From assembly GCA_958295915.1 (NCBI GenBank), contig OY282381.1, positions 2,998,722 through 3,062,721 on the forward strand: a stretch of DNA of 64,000 bases, written 5' to 3'. The DNA comes from an uncultured Caldilineaceae bacterium (GTDB lineage: Bacteria; Chloroflexota; Anaerolineae; Caldilineales; Caldilineaceae). Every line of letters starts with the position of its first letter. Position 1 is the stretch's first letter. The notes beneath the pieces are model-generated. The model was not told the origin of the DNA. It made no database searches and saw only the letters and a list, made by a program, of their open reading frames with translations. Positions 38,477-46,518 of this stretch are shown piece by piece. The translations under genes and the position numbers were made by a program.

Positions 38477-39814
38477 ATGACCCGTAAAGTGAGCGCTTCA
38501 TTGAAGCGGCCGGTCTCCCGACGCGCCTTTTTGAAGACAGCTGGCGCCGGCGCGACCCTTGCTGCCCTTGGCGCCTGCGCCCCCCCAGTTGCTGCCCCCA
38601 TGCCTGAGGCCGATGATGCAAGTGAAGCCATGGCCGAAGGGCAGGAGCTGAACCTCGTCTACTGGGCCGATAGAAATGATTTCTTCCAAGCGGTGATCGA
38701 CCAGTATCAAGAGGAAACCGGCAACACAGTAAACTATGAAGTCGCGCCGGCGACTTACATTGAGTGGCAACAGATGATGACGACGCGGCTGGCCGCGGGT
38801 GATATCGGTACCGACACCTTCCACTGTGACGATTTCCAGGCAGCCATCTATGGCGCAGCTGGATGGCTATCGCCGCTCGAACCCGTTGCCGAGCTATATG
38901 ACATCGACCTGGATGATTGGCCGCAGACCCTGCTCAGAGATGTCTCATCCTGGGATGGCGTGCTGTATCGCCTGCCGTGGGGCAATGACACAGAGATCTT
39001 CTTCTATCGCACTGACTTTTTCGAGGAAGCGGGGCTGACGCCGCCCTCCGACTGGAGCGAACTGGTGGAAGCGGCCCAGGCCTTGACCGATGCGGACGCG
39101 GACCGCTATGGGATTGCGTTGTCCGGCAAAAATGGCGGGGCCCTGGGCAATGAGATTCAGCATTGGACCAATCAGGCCGGCGGCGCCATCAACAAGCTGG
39201 ACAATGATGGCGCGCGCGAGGCTATCGCCCTGTACAAGGCCCTGTTCGCCGAGCATAATGTTGCGCCGGATTCAGTTCCACAAGAGGATTACAGCACGGT
39301 CTTCCAAGGGTGGTTGGCTGATAAATATGCCATGTGGTGGTGCTGGGATGGCTTCTTGGGGGCCATGCGCACCAACGAGGAGTTCTGGGCCGATCAGGTT
39401 TCCGCTTTTCTGCCGCCCAAGGGCCCGGACAATGCGCAGACGATCACCGGCTGTTGGGGGTGGGCAATCGTGGCAGGCTCGCCCAAGCAGGAGCTGGCAG
39501 CCGAGTGGGTAGGGTATACCGCGCGCGCCGATATCATGAAGCAGCAGATCTTCCGCGGACGCGTGCCCGCCCGCGTTTCCCTCTGGTCCGACGCCGAAGT
39601 GCAGGATCTGGCGCCCTCTTCACCCTTCCTGCTGGAGCTGGCTGAAGCCGGCGACCTCGTCAAGGCGCGGCCGGTCACGCCCAGCATTCAGGAGATCTAT
39701 GATGCGGCCGAGCAGAATGTGCATGCCTATCTGACCGACCAGGTCAGTCTCGACGAAGCAGTCAAAGCTGCTATGGATAAGATCAATCCGATTCTGGAAC
39801 GCGATTTTGGCTAA
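38477..39814 (+). CDS. ABC sugar-transport substrate-binding lipoprotein
   Basis: A 445-residue family 1 solute-binding protein with a strong AGGAGGA site. The leader has the twin-arginine motif SRRAFLKT (14-21) and lipobox ending LGAC at C34, so Tat export and lipid anchoring are expected. FYRTDFFEEAGLTPPSDWSEL is the family signature, and GIALSGKNGG and WGWAIVAGSPKQELAAEW lie in the C-lobe. It feeds the two permeases at 39960 and 40866. It differs from the first binding protein in sequence and length, so it probably takes a different oligosaccharide. Confidence 0.94.
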   Translation: MTRKVSASLKRPVSRRAFLKTAGAGATLAALGACAPPVAAPMPEADDASEAMAEGQELNLVYWADRNDFFQAVIDQYQEETGNTVNYEVAPATYIEWQQMMTTRLAAGDIGTDTFHCDDFQAAIYGAAGWLSPLEPVAELYDIDLDDWPQTLLRDVSSWDGVLYRLPWGNDTEIFFYRTDFFEEAGLTPPSDWSELVEAAQALTDADADRYGIALSGKNGGALGNEIQHWTNQAGGAINKLDNDGAREAIALYKALFAEHNVAPDSVPQEDYSTVFQGWLADKYAMWWCWDGFLGAMRTNEEFWADQVSAFLPPKGPDNAQTITGCWGWAIVAGSPKQELAAEWVGYTARADIMKQQIFRGRVPARVSLWSDAEVQDLAPSSPFLLELAEAGDLVKARPVTPSIQEIYDAAEQNVHAYLTDQVSLDEAVKAAMDKINPILERDFG

Positions 39815-39856
39815 CATATTGTCAACCTCATGCAGGTAAAACCGCTGCGACTGCAA

Positions 39857-39906
39857 CGCACGGCGATGCCAGCCTAAAGCAGGGGATGCTGGCCGCCGTG
39901 CAATGC
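39857..39906. promoter_or_regulatory. Large imperfect hairpin between binding protein and permease genes
   Basis: GCACGGC followed by CCAGC pairs with GCTGG followed by GCCGTGC around a loop of about 13 nt. It is positioned like repeat F in the first ABC locus but unrelated in sequence. It may stabilise the upstream mRNA or reduce read-through to the permeases. There is no T run, so it is not a simple terminator. Confidence 0.5.
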
Positions 39907-39959
39907 GGTCTCCGCCAACCTGACCACATCCGTTCACGACGATTGCGCAGATCATACCC

Positions 39960-40850
39960 TTGTTTAGCCGACACAACCTCAGTACCCGTCGTATACTCCT
40001 GGCCTATCTGCTGGTTACCCCTGTGGTATTATGGCGGCTTCTTACCTCTGTCTATCCCTTCCTGCGCACCTTTTACATCAGCTTTTTCGATCATAGCCCG
40101 GTGCGTCGCACCTTCGAATTTGTCGGTCTGGACAACTATATGGCGTTGACGCGCGATGCCAATGTAGACGCCACGCTATCGTTTACAGTTTTTTTTACAA
40201 CCACATCCGTTGCCCTGCAGGTCGTGCTGGGGCTCGCCATTGCCGAACTGTTGAATCAGCGCTTTCGCTTGCGCAACCTGACGCGTGCCGTCAATCTGTT
40301 GCCCTGGGCCATGGCGCCGATCGTGATTGCCACCGCGGCTCGATGGATATTTCACCAGGACTTCGGTTTGGTGAACGACATCATCTGGCGACTGAGCGGT
40401 GAACGCCCGCTGTGGCTGATCAACATCACCAGCGCTCGCTTTGCCGTGACGTTGACCGATGTCTGGAAAAATACGGCATTTCTGGCTGTCATATTCCTCA
40501 GTGGTCTGCAAGGGATCCCTCTTGAGCTATACGAGGCTGCCAAGATCGACGGCGCGGATGGCGCGCGCTCCTACTGGTATATTACGCTGCCTTTGCTGAT
40601 GCCGCTGATTATCTCAATGATCATTTTTACCGCTATCTTTCGCGTTCTCTCCTTTGAAATCGTCTACGCGCTGACCAATGGAGGGCCGGGGACGGCGACA
40701 TCCTTGCTGTCATATCTGGTCTATCTTGAAGGGTTCCGCGTGTTGAACTTCGGCTATGCGTCGGCTATTGCCATGCTGCTGTTTTTCATCGTTCTGGTTG
40801 TTGGCTTGCTCGGCTATGGTCTGTTGCGACGCGCCTGGGAACGTCTGTAA
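39960..40850 (+). CDS. ABC sugar permease, MalF/UgpA type
   Basis: A 296-residue permease with six predicted helices beginning at residue 12. The EAA loop is LELYEAAKIDGADGARSY, then ITLPLL, and FEIVYALTNGGPGTATSLLSY is the usual phrase near the fifth helix. The start is uncertain: TTG at 39960 or ATT at 39942, with no good ribosome-binding site and a stop just before. Translation may depend on the hairpin upstream. It pairs with the permease encoded 15 bp downstream. Confidence 0.9.
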   Translation: MFSRHNLSTRRILLAYLLVTPVVLWRLLTSVYPFLRTFYISFFDHSPVRRTFEFVGLDNYMALTRDANVDATLSFTVFFTTTSVALQVVLGLAIAELLNQRFRLRNLTRAVNLLPWAMAPIVIATAARWIFHQDFGLVNDIIWRLSGERPLWLINITSARFAVTLTDVWKNTAFLAVIFLSGLQGIPLELYEAAKIDGADGARSYWYITLPLLMPLIISMIIFTAIFRVLSFEIVYALTNGGPGTATSLLSYLVYLEGFRVLNFGYASAIAMLLFFIVLVVGLLGYGLLRRAWERL

Positions 40851-40865
40851 GGGCATGGAACTGAT

Positions 40866-41813
40866 ATGGATAAGAGATACAACTTTACGAACAGGCCGCG
40901 CGCCGCGCTGTCGCGCCCCACAGTGGCGCGCAATGTCATGTCGCGCCCCACAGTGGCGCGCAATGTCATGTCGCGCCCCACAGTGGCGCGCAATGTCATA
41001 TTTACCCTCACAATCATTCTCTTCTTAGTCGTGATCTTGTTGCCGATCTACTATATCTTTTTGACTGCGTTTGCCCCGGGCGAGAAGCTGTTCACCAAAC
41101 CGTTAACCTATTTGCCGCAGAGCCTCGCTATCGAACGATTTCGCGACATCTTCTCTGCGCTGCCCATCGCCCGCTATATGTTCAATTCCTCGATGTTGGC
41201 TACGATCTCCACCGTGCTGGCGCTCACGGTCAGTCTACTGGCGGCATACGCCATCGCCCGTCTGCAGTTCCCGGGCGCCAACTTGGTCATGATTGGGTTG
41301 CTCGCCTCCAGTATGTTGCCGGGCACGGCCACGGTTATCCCTCTCTTTCAGATGTTTCAGCAGTTGAAGCTGATGGATACACTGCATGGCCTGCTGATTC
41401 TCTATGGCAGCGCGCTGCTGCCCATCACCACATGGGTGCTGGTTTCATTTCTGCGTCAGGTGCCAGAGGAGATCGAAGATGCGGCCAAAGTTGATGGCGC
41501 CAGCCTCTTCCCGCTACTGTGGAGGATTGTCCTGCCGGTGATTCGTCCCGGAGTCGCCACGATGTTCTTGATCAATTTCATTGTGGGTTGGAACGAGTTC
41601 TTCACACCCCTCATCTTCGCGCGCGGCGCCGGCGCCAAGGTGATTACCATGGCCCTGTCGGAAGCACAGGTGATCGGCGCTTCCAGTGAATTTGAGGTCT
41701 CATGGGGAAACATGTCCGCGGTGGCTATTCTGGCGACCATACCGGTATTCATTCTTACCCTGATTTTTCAGCGCCAGATCGTCGAAGGCATCACCAGCGG
41801 CGTCTTTAAGTGA
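40866..41813 (+). CDS. ABC sugar permease, MalG/UgpE type, with triplicated element B at N-terminus
   Basis: A 315-residue permease. The six-helix body starts at residue 47, the EAA loop is EIEDAAKVDGASLFPLL then IVLPVI, and the C-terminus QRQIVEGITSGVFK is typical. Residues 16-45 are three identical copies of SRPTVARNVM, translated from a 30-bp palindromic element repeated in tandem. They add a positively charged cytoplasmic extension just before the first helix, where length is tolerated and the positive charge fits the inside-positive rule. Without them the N-terminus would be about 17 residues, normal for this family. Confidence 0.92.
   Translation: MDKRYNFTNRPRAALSRPTVARNVMSRPTVARNVMSRPTVARNVIFTLTIILFLVVILLPIYYIFLTAFAPGEKLFTKPLTYLPQSLAIERFRDIFSALPIARYMFNSSMLATISTVLALTVSLLAAYAIARLQFPGANLVMIGLLASSMLPGTATVIPLFQMFQQLKLMDTLHGLLILYGSALLPITTWVLVSFLRQVPEEIEDAAKVDGASLFPLLWRIVLPVIRPGVATMFLINFIVGWNEFFTPLIFARGAGAKVITMALSEAQVIGASSEFEVSWGNMSAVAILATIPVFILTLIFQRQIVEGITSGVFK
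40911..41000 (+). repeat. Three tandem in-frame copies of element B (copies 9-11)
   Basis: Three 30-bp units starting at 40911, 40941 and 40971, each TCGCGCCCCACAGTGGCGCG then CAATGTCATG. They are identical except for the last base of the third. It is the only tandem array of a palindromic family in this window. Confidence 0.95.
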
Positions 41814-41946
41814 AGCAAATAACTTTGGATCTTCGTCTTTGGTCGAGGTTATGCACTGACATATTGGTTGGCTAGAAGGTACAAAGTCCCGGCTGTGCCA
41901 AGCGATTGCTATAGTGAAACAATTCCCACAGCACACAGGAGCGATA

Positions 41947-43005
41947 GTGAGTATGGCGAAACTAAGAGTTGGAATAATCGGGTTAGGCGGCATCGCCCGC
42001 GCCCACTGTGATGCCATCGCCAGCCTCGATGACGTGGAGGTGGTAGCGGTCGCCGATCTCTTCGCGGAGAAGCGCCGCGCATATATGCAGAAATATGACA
42101 TTGCCAAAGGCTACGCTTCGCACACAGAGCTTTTGGCGGATGACGCCATCGATGCGGTGGCGGTAGTGCTGGGCCATCACCTGCATCACCGGCTCACTGT
42201 GGACGCCTGCAATGCTGGCAAGCATGTGCTGGTGGAGAAGCCAATGGCTCTCAGCCTGGAGCAGTGTGATGAGATGATCGAAGCGGCGGCCAACAACAAT
42301 GTCAAGCTCATGGTCGGGCAAACTCAGCACTTCTATGGCACCAGCCTCAAAGCCAAAGAGATCCTCGATTCGGGAGAATTGGGCCCGCTGATTACGGCCA
42401 TCTGTTACATGTCCAAGAATTGGAACTTCGCCGGTCGTCCCCCTCAGTACCGCAGCCGCTTCCATGGTGGCGGCATGTGGCTGACCAATGGCGTTCACGT
42501 GGTGGACCGTCTCACCTGGGTGATGGCATCCCAGGCTGTATCGGTATCAGCCAGTATCGGCACGCGCGCCCACTATCAGGCGAGTGACGACTCGGCCACC
42601 GCATTCATTCGCTACAAGAATGGACTGGCCGGCGTGGCGGTTGCCGTGGGCTTTGCCGACGGCGCGCCCAACCATGAAATCCAGGTAATCTGCGCCAATG
42701 GCGCCTTGCGCTTCAGCCAGCATGGCGAGAAGTACGTCAAAGTCGGGAAGGGCGACCAGTGGGAAGATATACCCTTTGAAGATCCGCCGGCCGAGATGCG
42801 CAACGAGTGGAAGGCATTCGCCGAATCGATCGCTCAGGACATCGAGCCGCCCACGTCTGGTGAGTGGAGCCGACACATTATGGAGATCCTATTCGCTGCT
42901 GAACGTTCCGCCATCAGCGGGCGCGAGGTAGTCTTAGACAGCGGTCTATCGTGGGTCAACCAACGCTCTGGGACGCCCGTCGCCATTCACCACGGTTGGA
43001 TCTGA
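41947..43005 (+). CDS. Gfo/Idh/MocA-family oxidoreductase
   Basis: A 352-residue dehydrogenase-like protein. It has Rossmann motif VGIIGLGGIARAHCD, active-site VLVEKPMALSLEQCDEM, and GGGMWLTNGVHVVDRLTWV in the C-terminal domain carrying the catalytic D/H. AGGAG ends 5 bp before a GTG at 41947 and 11 bp before an ATG at 41953, so either may be used. The upstream 130 bp carry no recognisable feature. It is followed 11 bp later by a second, divergent family member, and both probably process sugars imported by the second ABC locus. Confidence 0.93.
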   Translation: MSMAKLRVGIIGLGGIARAHCDAIASLDDVEVVAVADLFAEKRRAYMQKYDIAKGYASHTELLADDAIDAVAVVLGHHLHHRLTVDACNAGKHVLVEKPMALSLEQCDEMIEAAANNNVKLMVGQTQHFYGTSLKAKEILDSGELGPLITAICYMSKNWNFAGRPPQYRSRFHGGGMWLTNGVHVVDRLTWVMASQAVSVSASIGTRAHYQASDDSATAFIRYKNGLAGVAVAVGFADGAPNHEIQVICANGALRFSQHGEKYVKVGKGDQWEDIPFEDPPAEMRNEWKAFAESIAQDIEPPTSGEWSRHIMEILFAAERSAISGREVVLDSGLSWVNQRSGTPVAIHHGWI

Positions 43006-43016
43006 GGAGCAATAGC

Positions 43017-44045
43017 ATGAGATTGGCTCTGCTCTCCTTTAGCCATCATGGACGCAGTATGGCGCGCGTGACGCGTGAACTTGGGCATGAGATCATCGGC
43101 GTGATGGACGCTGAGGAAGCGCCGCGCCAGCAGTTAGCGGATGAATTTCAGTGCCCCGCCTTCGATTCGGCGACCCTATGTCTGGATGCGAGCCAGCCGG
43201 ATGCTGCGCTGATCGCCGGCAAGCATAATGAGATGCCGCACTATGTCCAAGCCTGCGTGGATCGGGGCCTTCCTTTTCTCCTGGACAAACCCTTTGCCGA
43301 CTGTGCCGACCGGCTGCGACCGGCAGCCGCGGCCTGCATAGAGCGCGGCATCTTCAGCGCCCTGACTTTGCCCAACCGCGCGACTCGCCTCGTGGCCCGA
43401 GTCCAGCAGATGATGGAGGAAGGCAGCCTCGGAGATCTGATACTCTATAACAGCCGTCTGAATAACGGGCCGCCATCGCGTTACGATCCGTCGCCATCTG
43501 CATGGCACAATGATCCAAAGGTGTCAGGCGGTGGCTGCTGGGCGGTCGAAGCCGCGCACGGTATCGATACGTTTCTGCAATGTGTCGGCCGCAAGCCTGT
43601 CACTGTCGTCGGCGCCGTCATCTCCAATGCCATGTATGCGCGCGCCGTAGAGGATGTAGGCGTGGGTGTGCTGCGCACGGACGACGGGATAACGGGCATC
43701 ATCGAATCGGGCTACAGCTACCCGTCGGGCGCGCGTAGTGGGGACCACAGCTTTCGCTTCATTGGCGCCAAAGCGACAGTTTTGCAACGCTATGACAAGC
43801 AGGGGAATCCGGTCATTGAGGTTCACACAACGCAGGGCGCTACCTTTCATCCAGACATCGCCCACCCTGCTCGGATGCGGAATATACTCAGGCAGGCGCT
43901 GGCAGCCCTGCATGAAGGGCGCAGCTTCGAGCCCAATATCGCTGATGCAGTGCGCATACTCGAGATTCAGGACGCCGTTTACGCGCACGCGCGCGCCAAT
44001 CCTATGACGAACGGTCCATATCCACTGGGGGCGCCTGGGGTGTAA
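43017..44045 (+). CDS. Gfo/Idh/MocA-like protein with atypical N-terminus
   Basis: A 342-residue protein. LPFLLDKPFADCADRLRPA matches the EKP active-site region (as DKP), and GGGCWAVEAAHGIDTFLQCVG matches the C-domain D/H helix. The start, LALLSFSHHGRSMARVTRE, lacks the usual GxGxxG dinucleotide motif, so cofactor binding may be altered, or it may act as a partner subunit. GAGGAG precedes the ATG at 43017. The gene is closely coupled to the canonical dehydrogenase before it. Substrate unknown. Confidence 0.82.
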   Translation: MRLALLSFSHHGRSMARVTRELGHEIIGVMDAEEAPRQQLADEFQCPAFDSATLCLDASQPDAALIAGKHNEMPHYVQACVDRGLPFLLDKPFADCADRLRPAAAACIERGIFSALTLPNRATRLVARVQQMMEEGSLGDLILYNSRLNNGPPSRYDPSPSAWHNDPKVSGGGCWAVEAAHGIDTFLQCVGRKPVTVVGAVISNAMYARAVEDVGVGVLRTDDGITGIIESGYSYPSGARSGDHSFRFIGAKATVLQRYDKQGNPVIEVHTTQGATFHPDIAHPARMRNILRQALAALHEGRSFEPNIADAVRILEIQDAVYAHARANPMTNGPYPLGAPGV

Positions 44046-44069
44046 CCCTGGCGGCGCTGTCGCGGCAGA

Positions 44070-44106
44070 AGGTTGAATTGCGCCCCTGCTCGAAAGGGGG
44101 GCGCGG
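44070..44106 (+). repeat. Palindromic element A, intergenic copy 9
   Basis: GGTTGAATTGCGCCCCTGCT then CGAAAGGGGGGCGCGG. The arms changed together (GCGCCCC/GGGGGCGC), which keeps the stem. The rest of 44046-44242 shows no gene. Confidence 0.8.
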
Positions 44107-44242
44107 CTGAACGAATTGGCCTATGCCCGCAGCGCCAGCCATCGCATCATTCAGCAGGAGGGGCCGGTCTTGTGAGGGCTGAGCGCACCGCAGGTCTTGC
44201 GCATCGCGCGCAGCCCGAATTGCCCGCCCGTCCCGGATCATA

Positions 44243-45037
44243 TCATACGCGTCCGACAAATGAGCGGCCTCTGACCTGCTTGAATGGCGGCATTTTCGGG
44301 GCATCAGTAACCGATTCATCGCGCTGCGAGGCGGCGCGCATGTAGTGGACTGCATAGCCGCGACGGCGTTGACCAGACAGGTTGGCATTGCTCTGGTGCA
44401 AGACCAGGCTGTGATGGAAGCTGATGCTGCCCGGACGCAGCGGCGCCGCTACGACCGGCCATTGATCGCTTCCCAGGTCCTCCAGGAACCAGGCCAGCTG
44501 TTTGTGGCGCATCATACCCCAGCGGTGGGTGCCGGGGACGAAATTCAGGCAGCCGTTCTCAACCATAGCGTGATCGATGGATGTCCATGCTGTCACCAGA
44601 TCCATGGGGAAGATGTCGCGCCACGACGCCGAATCCTGGTGCCAGGGCTGCTCTGTACCCGTTACCGGCGCTTTCATAAAGAGCTGGTCTCCGTACAACT
44701 TGATGTCATCGCTGCCGAGTAGATCGACGATTATATCCACGATTCTGGGATTGGTGACATGGCTCCACATTACCTCGTCGTAGACAGCCAGATTGAATAA
44801 TTTGCGCACCGACAGCACCTGATCGGTAATGTTGCGTGTGCCCTCGCGAAACATTTTTTCCAGCTGAATGCTCGTTTCTGGAATGTGCGCGACCTTGCCA
44901 GCGGCGATCAGATCAGTATGCGCAGCCAAAGCCTCGATCTCTTCGGCAGAGAGAACATCTCTTACAGTCAGAAAGCCGTTCAGTCTGAATTGCCTGACCT
45001 GCTCTTCGGCAAGAGTGCGCAATCGCGGTGTAGCCAT
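44243..45037 (-). CDS. Phytanoyl-CoA dioxygenase-family Fe(II)/2-oxoglutarate enzyme
   Basis: A 264-residue dioxygenase. Iron ligands are H133 and D135 (PWHQDSAS) and H214 (VLHQSNANLS), with the 2-oxoglutarate arginine in GQRRRG. LNFVPGTHRWG lies between them. The start at 45037 has AAAGGAAA upstream; an in-frame ATG at 45061 is less well placed. It lies on the opposite strand to the second dehydrogenase pair and next to the aldo/keto reductase, which may share its promoter region or operon. Substrate unknown. Confidence 0.9.
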   Translation of the reverse strand: MATPRLRTLAEEQVRQFRLNGFLTVRDVLSAEEIEALAAHTDLIAAGKVAHIPETSIQLEKMFREGTRNITDQVLSVRKLFNLAVYDEVMWSHVTNPRIVDIIVDLLGSDDIKLYGDQLFMKAPVTGTEQPWHQDSASWRDIFPMDLVTAWTSIDHAMVENGCLNFVPGTHRWGMMRHKQLAWFLEDLGSDQWPVVAAPLRPGSISFHHSLVLHQSNANLSGQRRRGYAVHYMRAASQRDESVTDAPKMPPFKQVRGRSFVGRV

Positions 45038-45073
45038 ACGAGGTTTCCTTTCCACAATCATCGAAATCTTCAG

Positions 45074-45135
45074 TAGCCACTGGTCAGTAGCCAGTCACTG
45101 CAGTCCACTGGCGCTAGCCACTGGTCACTATGGAG
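45074..45135. repeat. Intergenic repeat F, copy 8
   Basis: AGCCACTGGTCAGTAGCCAG, CACTGCAGTCCACTGGCGC, TAGCCACTGGTCACTATGG. It lies between the aldo/keto reductase stop and the dioxygenase start. Confidence 0.6.
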
Positions 45136-45151
45136 CGATTCTCTCCGCATA

Positions 45152-46135
45152 CTATTGAGACTCCACCCAGGTAGAGGGAGCGGTATCCACGCCGTGTTTG
45201 GCGAACACTGCCTCGATTTCGTCCAGTGTTTCCTGATCAAGTGACCAGTCGAGGCCGGCTACGTTTTCTTCGACCTCCTCAGGTCGACGAAATCCTACCA
45301 ACGCCACGCTTACCACCGGATTCGACAGCACCCAACGCAGCGCCAGGTGGGCTACCGTTTTGCCATGTCGGGCCGCGATAGGCTTGAGGTCGTCAACAAC
45401 AGCCACATTTCTGGCAAAGACCTCCGCTGTAAACAGTGGAAGGTTGAAGGCAACGCCATTGGCGCGCCAGTCGTTTTCCCCGAACCTTGTCTCAGGCGTG
45501 AACGTGCCGGTTAGCAGACCATGCGCCAGCGAACCGTAGGTCATCAGACCGATCCCATGTTGTTCGATGGCGCCAAAGACCTCGCGCTCCAGTCGGCGAT
45601 CAAACAGATGATAGCCGTACTGCGCGATATCCACGCGCCGGGTCTCCATGCAGGTCTCGATCTGTTGCGGCCGGAAATTGGAGACACCGACGAAACGGGC
45701 TTTGCCGGCCTGCGCAATCTTCTCCATCGCCTGCATCGTCTCCTCAAGAGGAACATCGCTATCGGGCCAGTGGATCAGATAGACATCCACATAGTCGGTC
45801 TGGAGGGCCTTGAGGCTGCGTTCGATGGCCGCCAAGGCTGTCTCGCGCCGGCTGTCGCGGCTCCATGTTCCGTTATTGTCATACACGCCAAACTTGGTGA
45901 CGAGAATGGCATCCTGGCGCCGCGCGCCCAGAGCCTTGCCCAGGATGCGCTCAGACTGCCCAAAGCCATAGCCCTCTGCGGTGTCAAAGAGATTGATCCC
46001 CAGGTCGAGCGCGCGCTGCACAGCCGCGACAACCTCGCCTTCGTCAAAGTGTCCGTAGACGCCGCTGGTTTCCCAGCAGCCAAACCCAATCGCAGAAACT
46101 TCCAATCCTGTGCGTCCAAATGCGCGATATTCCAT
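45152..46135 (-). CDS. Aldo/keto reductase
   Basis: A 327-residue AKR with the full catalytic tetrad: D51 and Y56 (FDTAEGYGFG), K81 (LVTKFGVYD) and H122 (YLIHWPDS). It begins MEYRAFGRTGLEVSAIGFGC as expected and has a C-terminal NADPH-binding part (VALVGFRRPEEVEEN). It reduces aldehydes or ketones, or oxidises sugar alcohols or lactol sugars, with NADP(H) in the cytoplasm. Position at the edge of the sugar island suggests a sugar substrate. The start has no strong Shine-Dalgarno sequence (GGAGGCC lies just before the ATG). Confidence 0.94.
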   Translation of the reverse strand: MEYRAFGRTGLEVSAIGFGCWETSGVYGHFDEGEVVAAVQRALDLGINLFDTAEGYGFGQSERILGKALGARRQDAILVTKFGVYDNNGTWSRDSRRETALAAIERSLKALQTDYVDVYLIHWPDSDVPLEETMQAMEKIAQAGKARFVGVSNFRPQQIETCMETRRVDIAQYGYHLFDRRLEREVFGAIEQHGIGLMTYGSLAHGLLTGTFTPETRFGENDWRANGVAFNLPLFTAEVFARNVAVVDDLKPIAARHGKTVAHLALRWVLSNPVVSVALVGFRRPEEVEENVAGLDWSLDQETLDEIEAVFAKHGVDTAPSTWVESQ

Positions 46136-46230
46136 CTGTTGGCCTCCATTTCTACACGTTAACGCCAGCCCACTTGCACTGCCAACGCTTGCATCCGTTC
46201 AAGGAGTAGTTGTATCTTGCTGTGGAAAAA

Positions 46231-46260
46231 CCTCGCGCCCTACAGTGGCGCGCAATACAA
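46231..46260 (+). repeat. Palindromic element B, intergenic copy 12
   Basis: CTCGCGCCCTACAGTGGCGC then GCAATACAA, upstream of the aldo/keto reductase on the opposite strand. Confidence 0.85.
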
Positions 46261-46378
46261 CCTTGAAAAACGGGTCATGCTCAGGTAGATGGGTCGTGTG
46301 CAGCAGGACTACACACAAGGTGAGTACATCTCACAAACAGTGTACACTGCGACCGATGACAGGTCAATGGGCAGAAGC

Positions 46379-46412
46379 GTTCAATGCGCCTCTGCTCGAA
46401 AGAGGCGCAGTT
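46379..46412 (+). repeat. Palindromic element A, intergenic copy 10
   Basis: CAATGCGCCTCTGCTCGAAA then GAGGCGCAGTTGAA, with perfect arms. A GTTGAA-like word is present on both sides. It is 119 bp from the B copy in the same gap, which holds no gene. Confidence 0.85.
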
Positions 46413-46518
46413 GAAGGGCGCATCCTGGATTTGGGGGAAACGCTGTTGGATCGCTTGTCTGCGGCGTCACTTTGTCTGGTCGATAAAGCAGATGACAAGG
46501 GCGCGAGGGAAAATGGAT

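Noticed and set aside
40911-41000. Tandem 30-bp repeats as a CRISPR array
   Set aside because: There are no spacers between the units, they are in frame within a permease gene, and the unit is a dispersed palindrome found elsewhere singly.
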